From contig NZ_LWBP01000243.1 in the NCBI RefSeq assembly GCF_002078015.1, positions 1-64,000 on the forward strand: DNA of 64,000 bases, given 5' to 3'. This document shows positions 15,028-23,632 of the stretch, one piece after another. Position 1 is the first letter of the stretch. Each line of letters opens with the position of its first letter. The notes beneath the pieces were generated by a model. That model saw only the letters and a program-made list of their open reading frames with translations, was not told where the DNA came from and ran no database searches. The position numbers and the translations under genes were made by a program. Origin of the DNA: Niastella populi. Lineage in GTDB: Bacteria > Bacteroidota > Bacteroidia > Chitinophagales > Chitinophagaceae.

Positions 15028-16368
15028 ATGAAGTCTTCTTCGAGGTTAAATTTATTCGATCTGTCTATGATCGTCGTAAGCCTTGTAATAGGTATGGGTA
15101 TTTTCCGCACGCCGGTGAATGTGGCTAAACAGGCGGGCTCTGCCGATATGTTCTTCCTGGCCTGGATAGTGGGTGGGCTGATTGCATTATGTGGGGCATT
15201 GACCTACGCCGAGATCGGTTCACGTTACCCGGTCACCGGCGGTTATTATAAGATTTTCTCCTATTGTTATCACCCTTCCATAGCATTTGCCATCAATTGT
15301 ATCATCCTGGTGTCCAATGCCGCTTCGCTCGCCGGCGTGGCATTGATAGGGTCTGAATACCTGGCCAACGTGTTTTTCAAAGGCAGTAGCGGGGACCTGA
15401 GCTTTATAAAACGCATCATTTCAACCGCTGCCGTGATCATTTTTTATGGGGTTAACCTGCTGGGCCTTAAAATGAGCTCCCGAACCCAGAACGTACTAAC
15501 GGTAATAAAGATAGGCCTGGTGTTATTTTTGATAAGCACATTGTTCATCGGCGATTATGCTACCCCGTTGACGCCGGCAGCAGCTGCGGAACCCGGTCTC
15601 ATGACTACGCTGAAGGCCTTTGGCGCCTGCCTGGTGGCGGTAAGTTTTACATATGGCGGCTATCAACAAACGATAAATTTCGGGGGCGAAGTGAAGAACC
15701 CGTCAAAAATTTTACCAAAAGGGATATTTTTTGGCATAGCTATCATAATGTTGCTGTATATTACAATTAATTACACCTATTATAAAGTGATAGGTTTTGA
15801 AAACCTGAAAGGGGCGCAATCCATTGCTGCCATCCTTGCCGGTAAATTATTTGGGGAAAAAGGATTTACAATTTTATCGGTGCTGTTATTCCTTTCTGTG
15901 CTTGCTTATGTAAATGTATTGCTGATGAGCAATCCCCGTGTTATGTATGCTATGAGCGATGAAGGTGTATTACCGGCTGTTTTCAAAAAAGTGACCTTGA
16001 AAAGAAACGTAATTGTGGTGTCGCTCAGTGCATTTGCCGCACTTTGCCTTATTACCTTATGGTATGGCGAAACATTTGATAAAATTCTCGATCACACTAT
16101 ATTTTTAGATTCCATTGGCATGGCCACTTCAACCGCTACGATATTCATTTTGCGAAAAAGGGGCGTTGGAGAGGATGTAAAAGATAGTTATCGGATGAAA
16201 CTGTTTCCCTTGCTGCCGCTGATATTTATTGCAGCCTATATTTTCCTGGCTACCAGCATTGCAATAAATACCCCAAAAGCAGCGTGGGTAAGTACTTTGG
16301 TATTTGCAGTATTTTTCGCTTTGTATTTTGTTTTACGCGCTTTCAGGAAATCTTCTCAACCAAACTAA
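15028..16368 (+). CDS. APC-family amino-acid permease
   Basis: A 446-residue inner-membrane transporter with about 12 hydrophobic helices. The first helix region, VSLVIGMGIFRTP, is the unwound TM1 substrate site of the APC superfamily; AWIVGGLIALCGALTYAEIGSRYPVTGGYYKIF covers TM2 in adjoining segments, and SFTYGGYQQTINFGGEVKNP is TM6 and the following loop. It probably takes up an amino acid. It is followed after 6 bp by a Cys/Met-type PLP enzyme, so a sulfur amino acid or a related substrate is a reasonable guess. It is divergent from the TonB receptor. Confidence 0.9.
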   Translation: MKSSSRLNLFDLSMIVVSLVIGMGIFRTPVNVAKQAGSADMFFLAWIVGGLIALCGALTYAEIGSRYPVTGGYYKIFSYCYHPSIAFAINCIILVSNAASLAGVALIGSEYLANVFFKGSSGDLSFIKRIISTAAVIIFYGVNLLGLKMSSRTQNVLTVIKIGLVLFLISTLFIGDYATPLTPAAAAEPGLMTTLKAFGACLVAVSFTYGGYQQTINFGGEVKNPSKILPKGIFFGIAIIMLLYITINYTYYKVIGFENLKGAQSIAAILAGKLFGEKGFTILSVLLFLSVLAYVNVLLMSNPRVMYAMSDEGVLPAVFKKVTLKRNVIVVSLSAFAALCLITLWYGETFDKILDHTIFLDSIGMATSTATIFILRKRGVGEDVKDSYRMKLFPLLPLIFIAAYIFLATSIAINTPKAAWVSTLVFAVFFALYFVLRAFRKSSQPN

Positions 16369-16374
16369 CGTCGC

Positions 16375-17541
16375 ATGATTGACCTGTCGTATATTTTAAA
16401 TGAATTAGGCGAAGACCGGGAACAGTACTTCCGCGCTATTTCTCCCCCCATTATGCAAACCAGCAATTTTGCATTCAAAAAGGTTGATGAGTTGCGTAAA
16501 GTGTTCGAAGATGAGTTCAGCACCTACCTGTATAGCCGCGGTTTAAATCCAACAGTTGATATCCTGCGCCAGAAACTGGCCGCCCTCGATGAAGCGGAAG
16601 ACTGCCTCGTGTTCAACAGCGGCGCTTCGGCCATCTTTGCTTCGGTATTTTCGAATGTGCAATCGGGTGATCATATCGTTTCGGTTCGTAACCCCTATAC
16701 CTGGGCGCAGAAAATGTTCGATAACATCCTTCCCCGTTTTGGCATCAGCACTACCTATATAGATGGCACCAACATCGAAAATTTCGAGCGGGCCATTCTT
16801 CCCAATACCAGGATCATTTACCTTGAATCGCCCAACAGCTGGGATTTTGTTTTGCAGGACCTGCAGGCCGTTGCTGACCTGGCAAGAGCTGAAAATATTA
16901 TAACTATTTGCGATAACAGCTACTGCACCCCATTGTATCAACGCCCAATTGCCATGGGTATCGATATGGTATTGCAGTCGGCCACCAAGTTCATAGGCGG
17001 CCATAGCGATGTAGTGGCGGGGGTATTATCGGGTACCCGCCAGATGATGAAGAAGATCTTCGACAATGAACTGCTGAACATGGGTAATGGCATAACGCCA
17101 TTCAATGCCTGGCTGCTGATCCGCGGCCTGCGTACCCTGCCGGTTCGGCTCGAACGCATTTCAGCTACCACTATAAAAGTGGTGGAATATCTCAAAAACC
17201 ACCCCCAGGTGGAGGAAGTGATCTTTCCATTCGACCCCTCTTTTCCACAATACGACCTGGCCCGCAAACAGATGACCGGGGCCTGCGGCCTGCTTACGAT
17301 AGTAATGAATGCAGAAAAAATGCAACAAATTGTAACCTTCTGCGAATCTTTGCGACACATTCTTATGGCCGTGAGCTGGGGTGGCCATGAAAGCCTGGCC
17401 ATTCCGCGTTGTGCTTCCATATTACCGGAAAATTTCGACGCAGGCAACCGGGCTCATAAAATGATCCGTTTTTATGTAGGCCTCGAAGACCCGGATTACC
17501 TGATCGCCGATTTTGAACAGGCATTTGCCAAAAGCCGGTAA
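16375..17541 (+). CDS. PLP-dependent enzyme of the Cys/Met metabolism family
   Basis: A 388-residue fold-type I PLP enzyme of the cystathionine gamma-synthase / gamma-lyase / methionine gamma-lyase family. It shows TYLYSRGLNPT near residue 50, the PLP-phosphate region FNSGASAIFASV, YLESPNSW, the cofactor Asp in ICDNSYCTP and the Schiff-base Lys in SATKFIGGHSD at about residue 205. The C-terminal SWGGHESLAIP is also typical. Which reaction it performs (elimination or replacement at C-gamma) cannot be decided. The 6-bp gap to the permease indicates an operon, which favours use of an imported amino acid. Confidence 0.88.
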   Translation: MIDLSYILNELGEDREQYFRAISPPIMQTSNFAFKKVDELRKVFEDEFSTYLYSRGLNPTVDILRQKLAALDEAEDCLVFNSGASAIFASVFSNVQSGDHIVSVRNPYTWAQKMFDNILPRFGISTTYIDGTNIENFERAILPNTRIIYLESPNSWDFVLQDLQAVADLARAENIITICDNSYCTPLYQRPIAMGIDMVLQSATKFIGGHSDVVAGVLSGTRQMMKKIFDNELLNMGNGITPFNAWLLIRGLRTLPVRLERISATTIKVVEYLKNHPQVEEVIFPFDPSFPQYDLARKQMTGACGLLTIVMNAEKMQQIVTFCESLRHILMAVSWGGHESLAIPRCASILPENFDAGNRAHKMIRFYVGLEDPDYLIADFEQAFAKSR

Positions 17542-17919
17542 ATTTTACCTTGCCCGCCAGGGCCGGGCCAAAAGCCGGAAAACAGGTGCGAAGGCAAGGG
17601 AAAGCATAGTGAAAAAGATAATATTTCGGTTAGGGTAGGTGACCACCAGCTGAACCGCATGTTGAGAGCCATTTTTCAGCAGCGGGCATCGGCATGTATA
17701 TACCATTCACCTGTGGCTGTTAATTCATTATTTTAACTGACCGTTTATCAAAAACCAGTTCTTTCACCTCTCATTACAATTACTTTTGGACCATGAAACA
17801 TCCATAAAAAATAATTCATCATCGTCTCCGGGCAATGAAAAATATTTTATAGTGAGTTCCCCGTCCTGACCGTTCATTCGGGCGGGCATCTGGCCATTAA
17901 TAATAAATTATAAATTTTG
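17542..17919. other. Intergenic region upstream of the TolC-like gene
   Basis: No gene seen. The region contains short GC-rich inverted bits such as GCCGGGCC/AAAAGCCGG near 17570 and an A+T-rich 3' part that should hold the promoter of the TolC/efflux operon. No convincing terminator for the PLP gene was recognised. Confidence 0.4.
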
Positions 17920-19380
17920 ATGAAAAACAATAAGGCCCTGATATTAATTACTTTCCTTGTTGGTTGCCTTGTGTTCAATGCATCTGCACAGGACAAATGG
18001 GACCTGCGCCGCTGTGTTGAGTATGCGTTGGCCAATAACATCTCCGTTCAGCAAACCGATCTGCAGGCACGGCTGGCCGATGTAAATCAGCAACAGGCAA
18101 GATGGTCGCAGTATCCTAATGCCGACTTCAGCACCAATACCGGGTTACAATGGGGACGGTCAATTGACCCCACCACCAACCAGTTCACCAGTAATCAGTT
18201 GTTGTACCAGGGCTATAACCTGAGCGCCGGGGTAACCGTATTTAACTGGCATCGCATCCGCAACAATATCGTGGCTGCCGGTTTCAGTTCCGATGCTGCC
18301 AAAATGGATGTGGAGAAGATCAAGAATGATATTTCACTCACCGTAGCCACTTATTATTTGCAGGTACTGTTATCGTATCAGCAAATTGCGATAGCCAAAA
18401 CGCAAATGCGGCAAACATTTAGCCAGTGGGACTTGGTGAAGAAAAGAGTGGATGCAGGCGCTGCGCCCGAACTGGAGGCCACAACGCTGGAAGGACAATA
18501 CTTTACCGACAGCTCCAATTACATTACCGCCAAAGCAACAGCCGATCAAAACCTGTTGCAACTGAAACAGGTTTTAAACATCGATGCGGGCAAGGCTTTC
18601 GATATTGCCGAACCGCCGGTTGAACAAATACCGGTAGAACCTATTCTGCAGTTGCAACCCGAAACTGTTTTCCAGATCGCTATCCATAACCAACCTGCGC
18701 AAAAAGCCAATTTGTTAAGACAGCAATCGCTGGAAGCATCTTTACGCGCAAGCCGCGCGGCCATGTACCCTACTATTTCGGTTGGTGGTACATTGGGTAC
18801 GAACTTTTCAAGCGCCGACAAAAAAGTGACCGGCATAACAGTGAACGGTTTTACACCCAGCGGCGACGTGGTACGTTTATCGGGCGCCGAATACCTTGTG
18901 TATACGCCGAATGTATCGGTAAACCAGGGCAAGAAAACATTTAGCGAACGTTGGGATGGATGGGGTACACAGATCAATAATAACTTCAGGCAAAGCCTCG
19001 GGCTTAGCATTGCGGTGCCTATCAACAGCGGCGGCAACGCCCGTTTCAACTATCAGCGATCGAAGCTCGATCTTAAAAATGCAGAGCTTACCCGCTCACT
19101 CGCCGATCAAACGTTGAAGAACGATATTTATAAAGCATATTATAATGCATCGGCCGCTCTTGAGAAATTCAATGCTGCGAAGAAAACGTATGAGGTAACC
19201 CAAAAGGCCTTTGAATTTGCACAGAAAAGATACGACCTTGGCCTGTTAAATTCATACGATTACCTGATAAGCCAGAATAATATGAACCGCGCCCAACTCG
19301 ATATGACCTCAGCACAGTTCGATTACGTGTTCAAGATGAAAGTGCTGGAGTTCTATAAAGGGCAGGGTATAAAATTATAA
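17920..19380 (+). CDS. TolC-family outer membrane efflux protein
   Basis: About 486 residues with a signal peptide (MKNNKALILITFLVGCLVF then NASAQ). It has two long coiled-coil repeats of the OEP family, with a barrel segment LGWGRS-like TGLQWGRSIDP near residue 70 and RYDLGLLNSYDYLISQNNMN near the C-terminus. It forms the outer-membrane channel of a tripartite pump. I use the ATG at 17920; a TTG one codon earlier is also in frame. It is followed by a membrane fusion protein, but no inner-membrane pump gene is adjacent. Confidence 0.9.
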   Translation: MKNNKALILITFLVGCLVFNASAQDKWDLRRCVEYALANNISVQQTDLQARLADVNQQQARWSQYPNADFSTNTGLQWGRSIDPTTNQFTSNQLLYQGYNLSAGVTVFNWHRIRNNIVAAGFSSDAAKMDVEKIKNDISLTVATYYLQVLLSYQQIAIAKTQMRQTFSQWDLVKKRVDAGAAPELEATTLEGQYFTDSSNYITAKATADQNLLQLKQVLNIDAGKAFDIAEPPVEQIPVEPILQLQPETVFQIAIHNQPAQKANLLRQQSLEASLRASRAAMYPTISVGGTLGTNFSSADKKVTGITVNGFTPSGDVVRLSGAEYLVYTPNVSVNQGKKTFSERWDGWGTQINNNFRQSLGLSIAVPINSGGNARFNYQRSKLDLKNAELTRSLADQTLKNDIYKAYYNASAALEKFNAAKKTYEVTQKAFEFAQKRYDLGLLNSYDYLISQNNMNRAQLDMTSAQFDYVFKMKVLEFYKGQGIKL

Positions 19381-19487
19381 AGTGCCGCAGCGTAAGGTGT
19401 GCCACACTTACTGCTGGTATATTATAACAAAACGTGGCACATCTGTTAAATTGTTCATGAGATTCTAAACCGCGACAACCATTCAGT

Positions 19488-20864
19488 ATGAAGAAGAAAA
19501 AATTATTGTGGATCACGCTGGCTCTTGTGATCCTTGTATTGGCGCTGTTAGGCCTTAAGGGCGCCGGCGTTATCGGAAAAGAGGAAGGCTTAAAGGTGGC
19601 CACGGAAAAAGTAGAGCTGCGTACTATTACCGAAACAGTAAATGCCAGCGGTAAGGTTTATCCCGAAATAGAAGTGAAAGTAAGTCCCGACATCTCTGGT
19701 GAAATTGTAGACCTGCAGGTAAAAGAAGGCGATAGCGTTCGCAAGGGACAGGTGCTGGCAAAGATCTATGCCGATATTTATTCTACCCAGCGTAACCAGG
19801 CCGCTGCGGAAGTAAACCGCCAGCAGGCATTGGTAGATAACAGCAGGGCGCAGCTAAAGAGCCTGGAGAGCGCACTCGAACTGGCCAAAACCACTTTCGA
19901 ACGCCAAAAGCAATTGCGGGGAGAAAAAGTGATTTCCCAGGCGGAATTTGAGCAGGCGCAAAACTCACTGCAGTCGGCCCAGGCAAATTACAACGCCGCT
20001 TTACAAAACATTCGCAGTGGCGAAGCCGGTATTGCCGGTTCGCGTGCCAGCCTCGAAAGAGCCAATAAAGACCTGAGCCGTACGGCCGTGCTGGCGCCGA
20101 TGAGCGGAGTGGTATCGTTACTGAATGTAAAGGCGGGTGAAAGGGTGGTAGGTAACTCTATGATGGCAGGTACCGAAATGATGCGCATTGCCGATATGAG
20201 CATTATTGAAGTACAGGTGGAAGTAGGAGAGAATGATATTCCCAAAGTTAAACTCGGCGATTCAGCCCTGGTAGAAATAGATGCATACAATAACCGTAAA
20301 TTCAAAGGGGTGGTAACGCAAATTGCCAGCAGCAATACCATGGCCAGCGCTGCCGCTTCTACATCGAACGATGTAACGAATTATAAAGTGCACATCAGGT
20401 TATTCCGCGAGTCATATGCCGATCTGTTCGATAAACAACGCCCAAGATATTTTCCTTTCCGCCCCGGTATGAATGCCAGCGCCGATATTCAAACGCGCAC
20501 AAAGGCCAATGTTCTTTCAACTTCTATCAATTCGGTTACCACCCGCGAAAAAGGAACCGACAACGTAGTGGGTAACGATAAGGACAAGGAAGAAAGGAAC
20601 AAAGACAAAGGTGCGCAGGAAGAATCCAAATCAACCTCATCGGATCTCGACGAAGTGGTGTTCGTTTTGCAAAAAGACGGAACGGTGAAAAAACATGTGG
20701 TTAAAACCGGTATTCAGGATATAAACAATATTGAAGTTACCCAGGGCCTCAAAGCAGGCGATGAAGTAGTGATAGCTCCTTATAATGTCATTAGTAAAAC
20801 ATTAAAAAATGGCACCAAAGTGAAGGTGGTACCGAAAGATAAATTATTTGAAGTGAAGAAGTAA
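19488..20864 (+). CDS. Periplasmic adaptor (membrane fusion protein) of an efflux pump
   Basis: A 458-residue HlyD/MacA/AcrA-type adaptor. It has one N-terminal membrane anchor (about residues 5-27), a biotinyl-lipoyl-like half motif GEIVDLQVKEGDSVRKGQVL, a long coiled-coil hairpin (about 100-190), the second lipoyl half TAVLAPMSGVVSLLNVKAGE, beta-barrel and membrane-proximal domains, and a charged low-complexity insert DKDKEERNKDKGAQEESKS near residue 370. It bridges the inner-membrane pump and TolC. The usual downstream MacB or ABC permease is missing: a terminator and gpsA follow, so the partner must be elsewhere. Confidence 0.9.
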   Translation: MKKKKLLWITLALVILVLALLGLKGAGVIGKEEGLKVATEKVELRTITETVNASGKVYPEIEVKVSPDISGEIVDLQVKEGDSVRKGQVLAKIYADIYSTQRNQAAAEVNRQQALVDNSRAQLKSLESALELAKTTFERQKQLRGEKVISQAEFEQAQNSLQSAQANYNAALQNIRSGEAGIAGSRASLERANKDLSRTAVLAPMSGVVSLLNVKAGERVVGNSMMAGTEMMRIADMSIIEVQVEVGENDIPKVKLGDSALVEIDAYNNRKFKGVVTQIASSNTMASAAASTSNDVTNYKVHIRLFRESYADLFDKQRPRYFPFRPGMNASADIQTRTKANVLSTSINSVTTREKGTDNVVGNDKDKEERNKDKGAQEESKSTSSDLDEVVFVLQKDGTVKKHVVKTGIQDINNIEVTQGLKAGDEVVIAPYNVISKTLKNGTKVKVVPKDKLFEVKK

Positions 20865-20949
20865 GTTGACGAGTTAACAGGTTAACCGGTTGACATGGTG
20901 TCTCAATTTTCAGACTCGCGATAAATAGCTGCTACAAGCCATAAGCTTT

Positions 20950-20981
20950 AAGCCGTTCGCATTGTGCGGGCGGCTTTTTTT
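20950..20981 (+). terminator. Terminator of the TolC-adaptor operon
   Basis: AAGCCG-TT-CGCA-TTG-TGCG-GG-CGGCTT is followed by a T-run. The outer 6-bp and inner 4-bp stems are separated by a small internal loop. It also shows that the in-frame extension of gpsA to 20962 is not translated. Confidence 0.85.
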
Positions 20982-21037
20982 AACTGTTTTCTGTATTTGC
21001 TTACAGCTTACCACTTATGGCTTTAAGCTGTATTCCT

Positions 21038-21045
21038 TACTTTTG
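21038..21045 (+). promoter_or_regulatory. Putative -7 element of gpsA
   Basis: TACTTTTG matches TAnnTTTG and lies 19 bp upstream of the ATG at 21064, just after the preceding terminator. No clear TTG box was found at -33. Confidence 0.55.
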
Positions 21046-21063
21046 GGGCAAACAAATAACTAC

Positions 21064-22101
21064 ATGCAACTGGGAATAATAGGGAGTGGCAGCTGGGCTA
21101 CGGCATTGGCGAAAATTTGTACAGATAATAAACAATCGTTGAACTGGTGTGTACGAAGTGAGGAAATTGTACATCACCTGCAGCATCGGCATCACAATCC
21201 CGGTTATTTAAGCTCGGTATATTTCGATACCAATCTTCTCACCCTGGGCACTGATATCGCAGGCACAATAGCCGCCAGCGACTGTGTACTGATAGCTGTT
21301 CCTTCTGCCTATGTAACGGCATCACTGGCCGGTTTGCCTGCAAATGCTTTCGAGGGCAAAAAAGTGATCTCCGCGGTAAAAGGTATTCTTCCCGATAATA
21401 ATTTATTACTGAACGATTACCTGAAAGAGCATTTCAACCTGCCTTTGTCTGATTATTTTACGGTAATGGGGCCCTGCCATGCAGAAGAGGTAGCTTCTGA
21501 AAAATTATCGTACCTCACTTTTTCGGGCGTTGATGTGGCCATGGCTGAAAAGATAGCGGCCTGTTTTACTACCGAATACCTCAATACGATCGTAAACAGT
21601 GATGTGTACGGTGTGCAATATGCCGCCGTACTGAAAAACATCTATGCATTGGGCGCCGGTATTGCGCACGGGCTTGAATACGGCGATAATTTCCTGAGCG
21701 TATTGATCGCCAATTGCGCCGATGAAATGGCCGGCTTCTTAAAGAAAGTAGGTATAAAACATATTGAGGTGGGGGTGCATGAAGGCGAGGATCCCATTAC
21801 GCACAGGCAAAATCAGAACTATGCGGCTTCGGTTTACCTCGGCGACCTGCTGGTAACCTGTTATTCCCTGTACAGCCGTAACCGCACTTTTGGTAATATG
21901 ATCGGTAAGGGATACTCGGTAAAGGCCACCCAGCTCGAAATGAACATGGTTGCCGAAGGCTATAATGCCAGCAGGTGTATCTATCTCGTTAATAAACAAA
22001 TAGGTGCCGAAATGCCCATAGCCGAAACCGTTTACCGCATTTTATGGGAAAATGTTAAACCCCGCAAGGGCTTTAATCTTGTAGAAAAAACACTGGTCTG
22101 A
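21064..22101 (+). CDS. gpsA: NAD(P)-dependent glycerol-3-phosphate dehydrogenase
   Basis: A 345-residue cytoplasmic enzyme reducing dihydroxyacetone phosphate to sn-glycerol-3-phosphate for phospholipid synthesis. The N-terminal Rossmann motif is GIIGSGSWATALAK; VIAVPSAYV, VISAVKGI, VMGPCHAEE, the catalytic Lys region AAVLKNIYALGAGI and the C-terminal PIAETVYRILWE match the family. The ATG at 21064 begins MQLGIIGSGSW directly; upstream in-frame sequence overlaps a terminator and was discarded. It is monocistronic apart from a possible microprotein gene behind it. Confidence 0.95.
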   Translation: MQLGIIGSGSWATALAKICTDNKQSLNWCVRSEEIVHHLQHRHHNPGYLSSVYFDTNLLTLGTDIAGTIAASDCVLIAVPSAYVTASLAGLPANAFEGKKVISAVKGILPDNNLLLNDYLKEHFNLPLSDYFTVMGPCHAEEVASEKLSYLTFSGVDVAMAEKIAACFTTEYLNTIVNSDVYGVQYAAVLKNIYALGAGIAHGLEYGDNFLSVLIANCADEMAGFLKKVGIKHIEVGVHEGEDPITHRQNQNYAASVYLGDLLVTCYSLYSRNRTFGNMIGKGYSVKATQLEMNMVAEGYNASRCIYLVNKQIGAEMPIAETVYRILWENVKPRKGFNLVEKTLV

Positions 22102-22182
22102 TAAACAAATACGGGAGGCGGTTGTAATAAATACAGCTTCTTTGCGACGAACAGGAAATGCGCTGATGGAAAATTGCCTGTA

Positions 22183-22226
22183 TTCATTATCTCATTATCA
22201 CATTATCAAATTATCACATTAGTTTT
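22183..22226. repeat. Word tract TTATC-ACATTATCAAATTATC
   Basis: The stretch reads as repeats of CATTATCACATTATCAAATT. It is the inverse of similar tracts GATAATGTGATAATTTGATAATG at 45652-45676 and 60517-60570. Confidence 0.7.
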
Positions 22227-22228
22227 AA

Positions 22229-22339
22229 ATGCCATTCTCATTAGGACCATATGGAGTTACTGCAATGCTGGTGCTGGCCGGTATTGTGATCATCAATGAG
22301 GTTATAAAATACCTGAAAAAAGACCATCACTCGGTCTAA
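22229..22339 (+). CDS. Candidate 36-residue single-pass membrane microprotein
   Basis: An ATG at 22229 opens a frame of 36 codons starting MPFSLGPYGVTAMLVLAG, followed by IVIINEVIKYLKK and the polar tail DHHSV. This is one hydrophobic helix with a positively charged cytoplasmic end, a plausible small membrane protein. Support comes from a strong terminator 28 bp beyond its stop codon, which would otherwise have no gene in front of it except gpsA 267 bp upstream. No homology is recognised; it could be chance. Confidence 0.5.
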   Translation: MPFSLGPYGVTAMLVLAGIVIINEVIKYLKKDHHSV

Positions 22340-22367
22340 ATCAACTATATAGAACTGATTATCAATG

Positions 22368-22393
22368 ATGCGTTCCGCCGGAACGCATTTTTT
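22368..22393 (+). terminator. Rho-independent terminator
   Basis: ATGCGTTCC-GCC-GGAACGCAT is followed by TTTTT. It terminates gpsA and the putative microprotein, ahead of convergent hemW. Confidence 0.85.
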
Positions 22394-22458
22394 GTGCGGC
22401 ATAATTTATTGAGATGCAGGGATTGACTTCCACATTCTTCATTCAACATTTCCCGGGG

Positions 22459-23583
22459 TCAGGAGGCAAACAGCTCCGCTGCAATTCCATCCGCAAACAG
22501 CTTGCCCTCCTTTGTCAGTTGTAAATGGTTATGGCTCCATTGCATTTTTCCGGCGCCGATAAATGGCTGGGCTTCCAGTTTCAATTTCGCGGCTGCCTTT
22601 TCGCCAAACCGGCTGGCCACAAATTCAACATGCAAACCTTCCATTGTTCGCAGGGAGGTCATGATGTATTCGTTCAACCGTTGCGTTTCGGTGAGGGTTT
22701 CAATTTCAAACGGTACTTTATCTTCTTTCAGCGATTTTATATACAGGGCATTGTTGGCAATATTCCATTGCCGCGATTTCCCGTTGAATGAATGGGCCGA
22801 TGGGCCCAAACCCAGGTACGATGCCCCCTGCCAGTAAGAACTGTTATGTCGGCTACGCATACCGGGCAGCGCAAAATTCGAGATCTCGTAATGCTCGTAA
22901 CCGGCAGCCTGCAACCAGTCTATCAGCAACAGGAACTGCCGCGCCTGGTCTTCCGTATTTACGTCAGTAGTCTTGTATTTATTGATCATGGAGGCCAGCG
23001 CCGTGCCGGGCTCTACGGTAAGCGCATAACACGAGAGGTGTGGAATACCCAGCGCAATGGCCTGTTGCACGTTGTGCTGCCATTTATCATCGGGCAGGGT
23101 AGGTGTACCATAAATAAGATCGATGGTAATATTATCGAAATACTTTTTTGCCAGCTGCAGATTATCTATCGCCTGTTGGGCCGTGTGCGCCCGGTTCATC
23201 CAGCGCAGGTCATCTTCAAAGAACGATTGCACGCCGATGCTTAACCGGTTTATGCCGGCCTGCCGCCATTCCTTTAATTTTTCTTCACCCAGGTCATCGG
23301 GATTGGCCTCCAGTGTCACTTCGGCATCGTCGGCTATGGTGAATTGTTGCCGCAGGGTTTGCAGAATGCCGGAGAGCTCATCGATGGTAAGCAGGGAAGG
23401 GGTGCCGCCGCCGAAATAAATAGTGTTCACCGGTTCGGCGGGCAGATAATTCTGTTGCAGGCTTATTTCCTTCAATAAAGCCTGTACAAATTCGTTCTTT
23501 AGCTTCAGTGAAGTGGAGAAATGAAAATTACAGTAATGACAGGCCTGCCTGCAAAACGGGATATGTAAATAAATGCCTGCCAT
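22459..23583 (-). CDS. hemW: Radical SAM heme chaperone HemW
   Basis: A 374-residue radical SAM protein. The [4Fe-4S] motif CRQACHYC lies near residue 12, followed by NTIYFGGGTPSLL, TLEANPDD, RLSIGVQSF and the HemW-typical RHNSSYWQG that separates it from true HemN. HemW delivers heme to acceptor proteins rather than oxidising coproporphyrinogen. The ATG at 23583 gives the family opening MAGIYLHIPFCRQ; a longer in-frame version to 23658 would run into the divergent gene's promoter. Older annotations often call it oxygen-independent coproporphyrinogen oxidase. Confidence 0.92.
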   Translation of the reverse strand: MAGIYLHIPFCRQACHYCNFHFSTSLKLKNEFVQALLKEISLQQNYLPAEPVNTIYFGGGTPSLLTIDELSGILQTLRQQFTIADDAEVTLEANPDDLGEEKLKEWRQAGINRLSIGVQSFFEDDLRWMNRAHTAQQAIDNLQLAKKYFDNITIDLIYGTPTLPDDKWQHNVQQAIALGIPHLSCYALTVEPGTALASMINKYKTTDVNTEDQARQFLLLIDWLQAAGYEHYEISNFALPGMRSRHNSSYWQGASYLGLGPSAHSFNGKSRQWNIANNALYIKSLKEDKVPFEIETLTETQRLNEYIMTSLRTMEGLHVEFVASRFGEKAAAKLKLEAQPFIGAGKMQWSHNHLQLTKEGKLFADGIAAELFAS

Positions 23584-23592
23584 CGTATTCCG

Positions 23593-23600
23593 TATTTTTG
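23593..23600 (+). promoter_or_regulatory. Putative -7 element of the BamA/TamA-like gene
   Basis: TATTTTTG matches TAnnTTTG and lies 33 bp upstream of the proposed ATG at 23633. It sits within the hemW leader, so the divergent transcripts would overlap. Confidence 0.5.
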
Positions 23601-23632
23601 ATCGAATATTACAGTTTATTAATAGGGTCAGT

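Noticed and set aside
20962-21063. Extension of gpsA
   Set aside because: It begins inside a terminator hairpin and precedes the -7 element at 21038.
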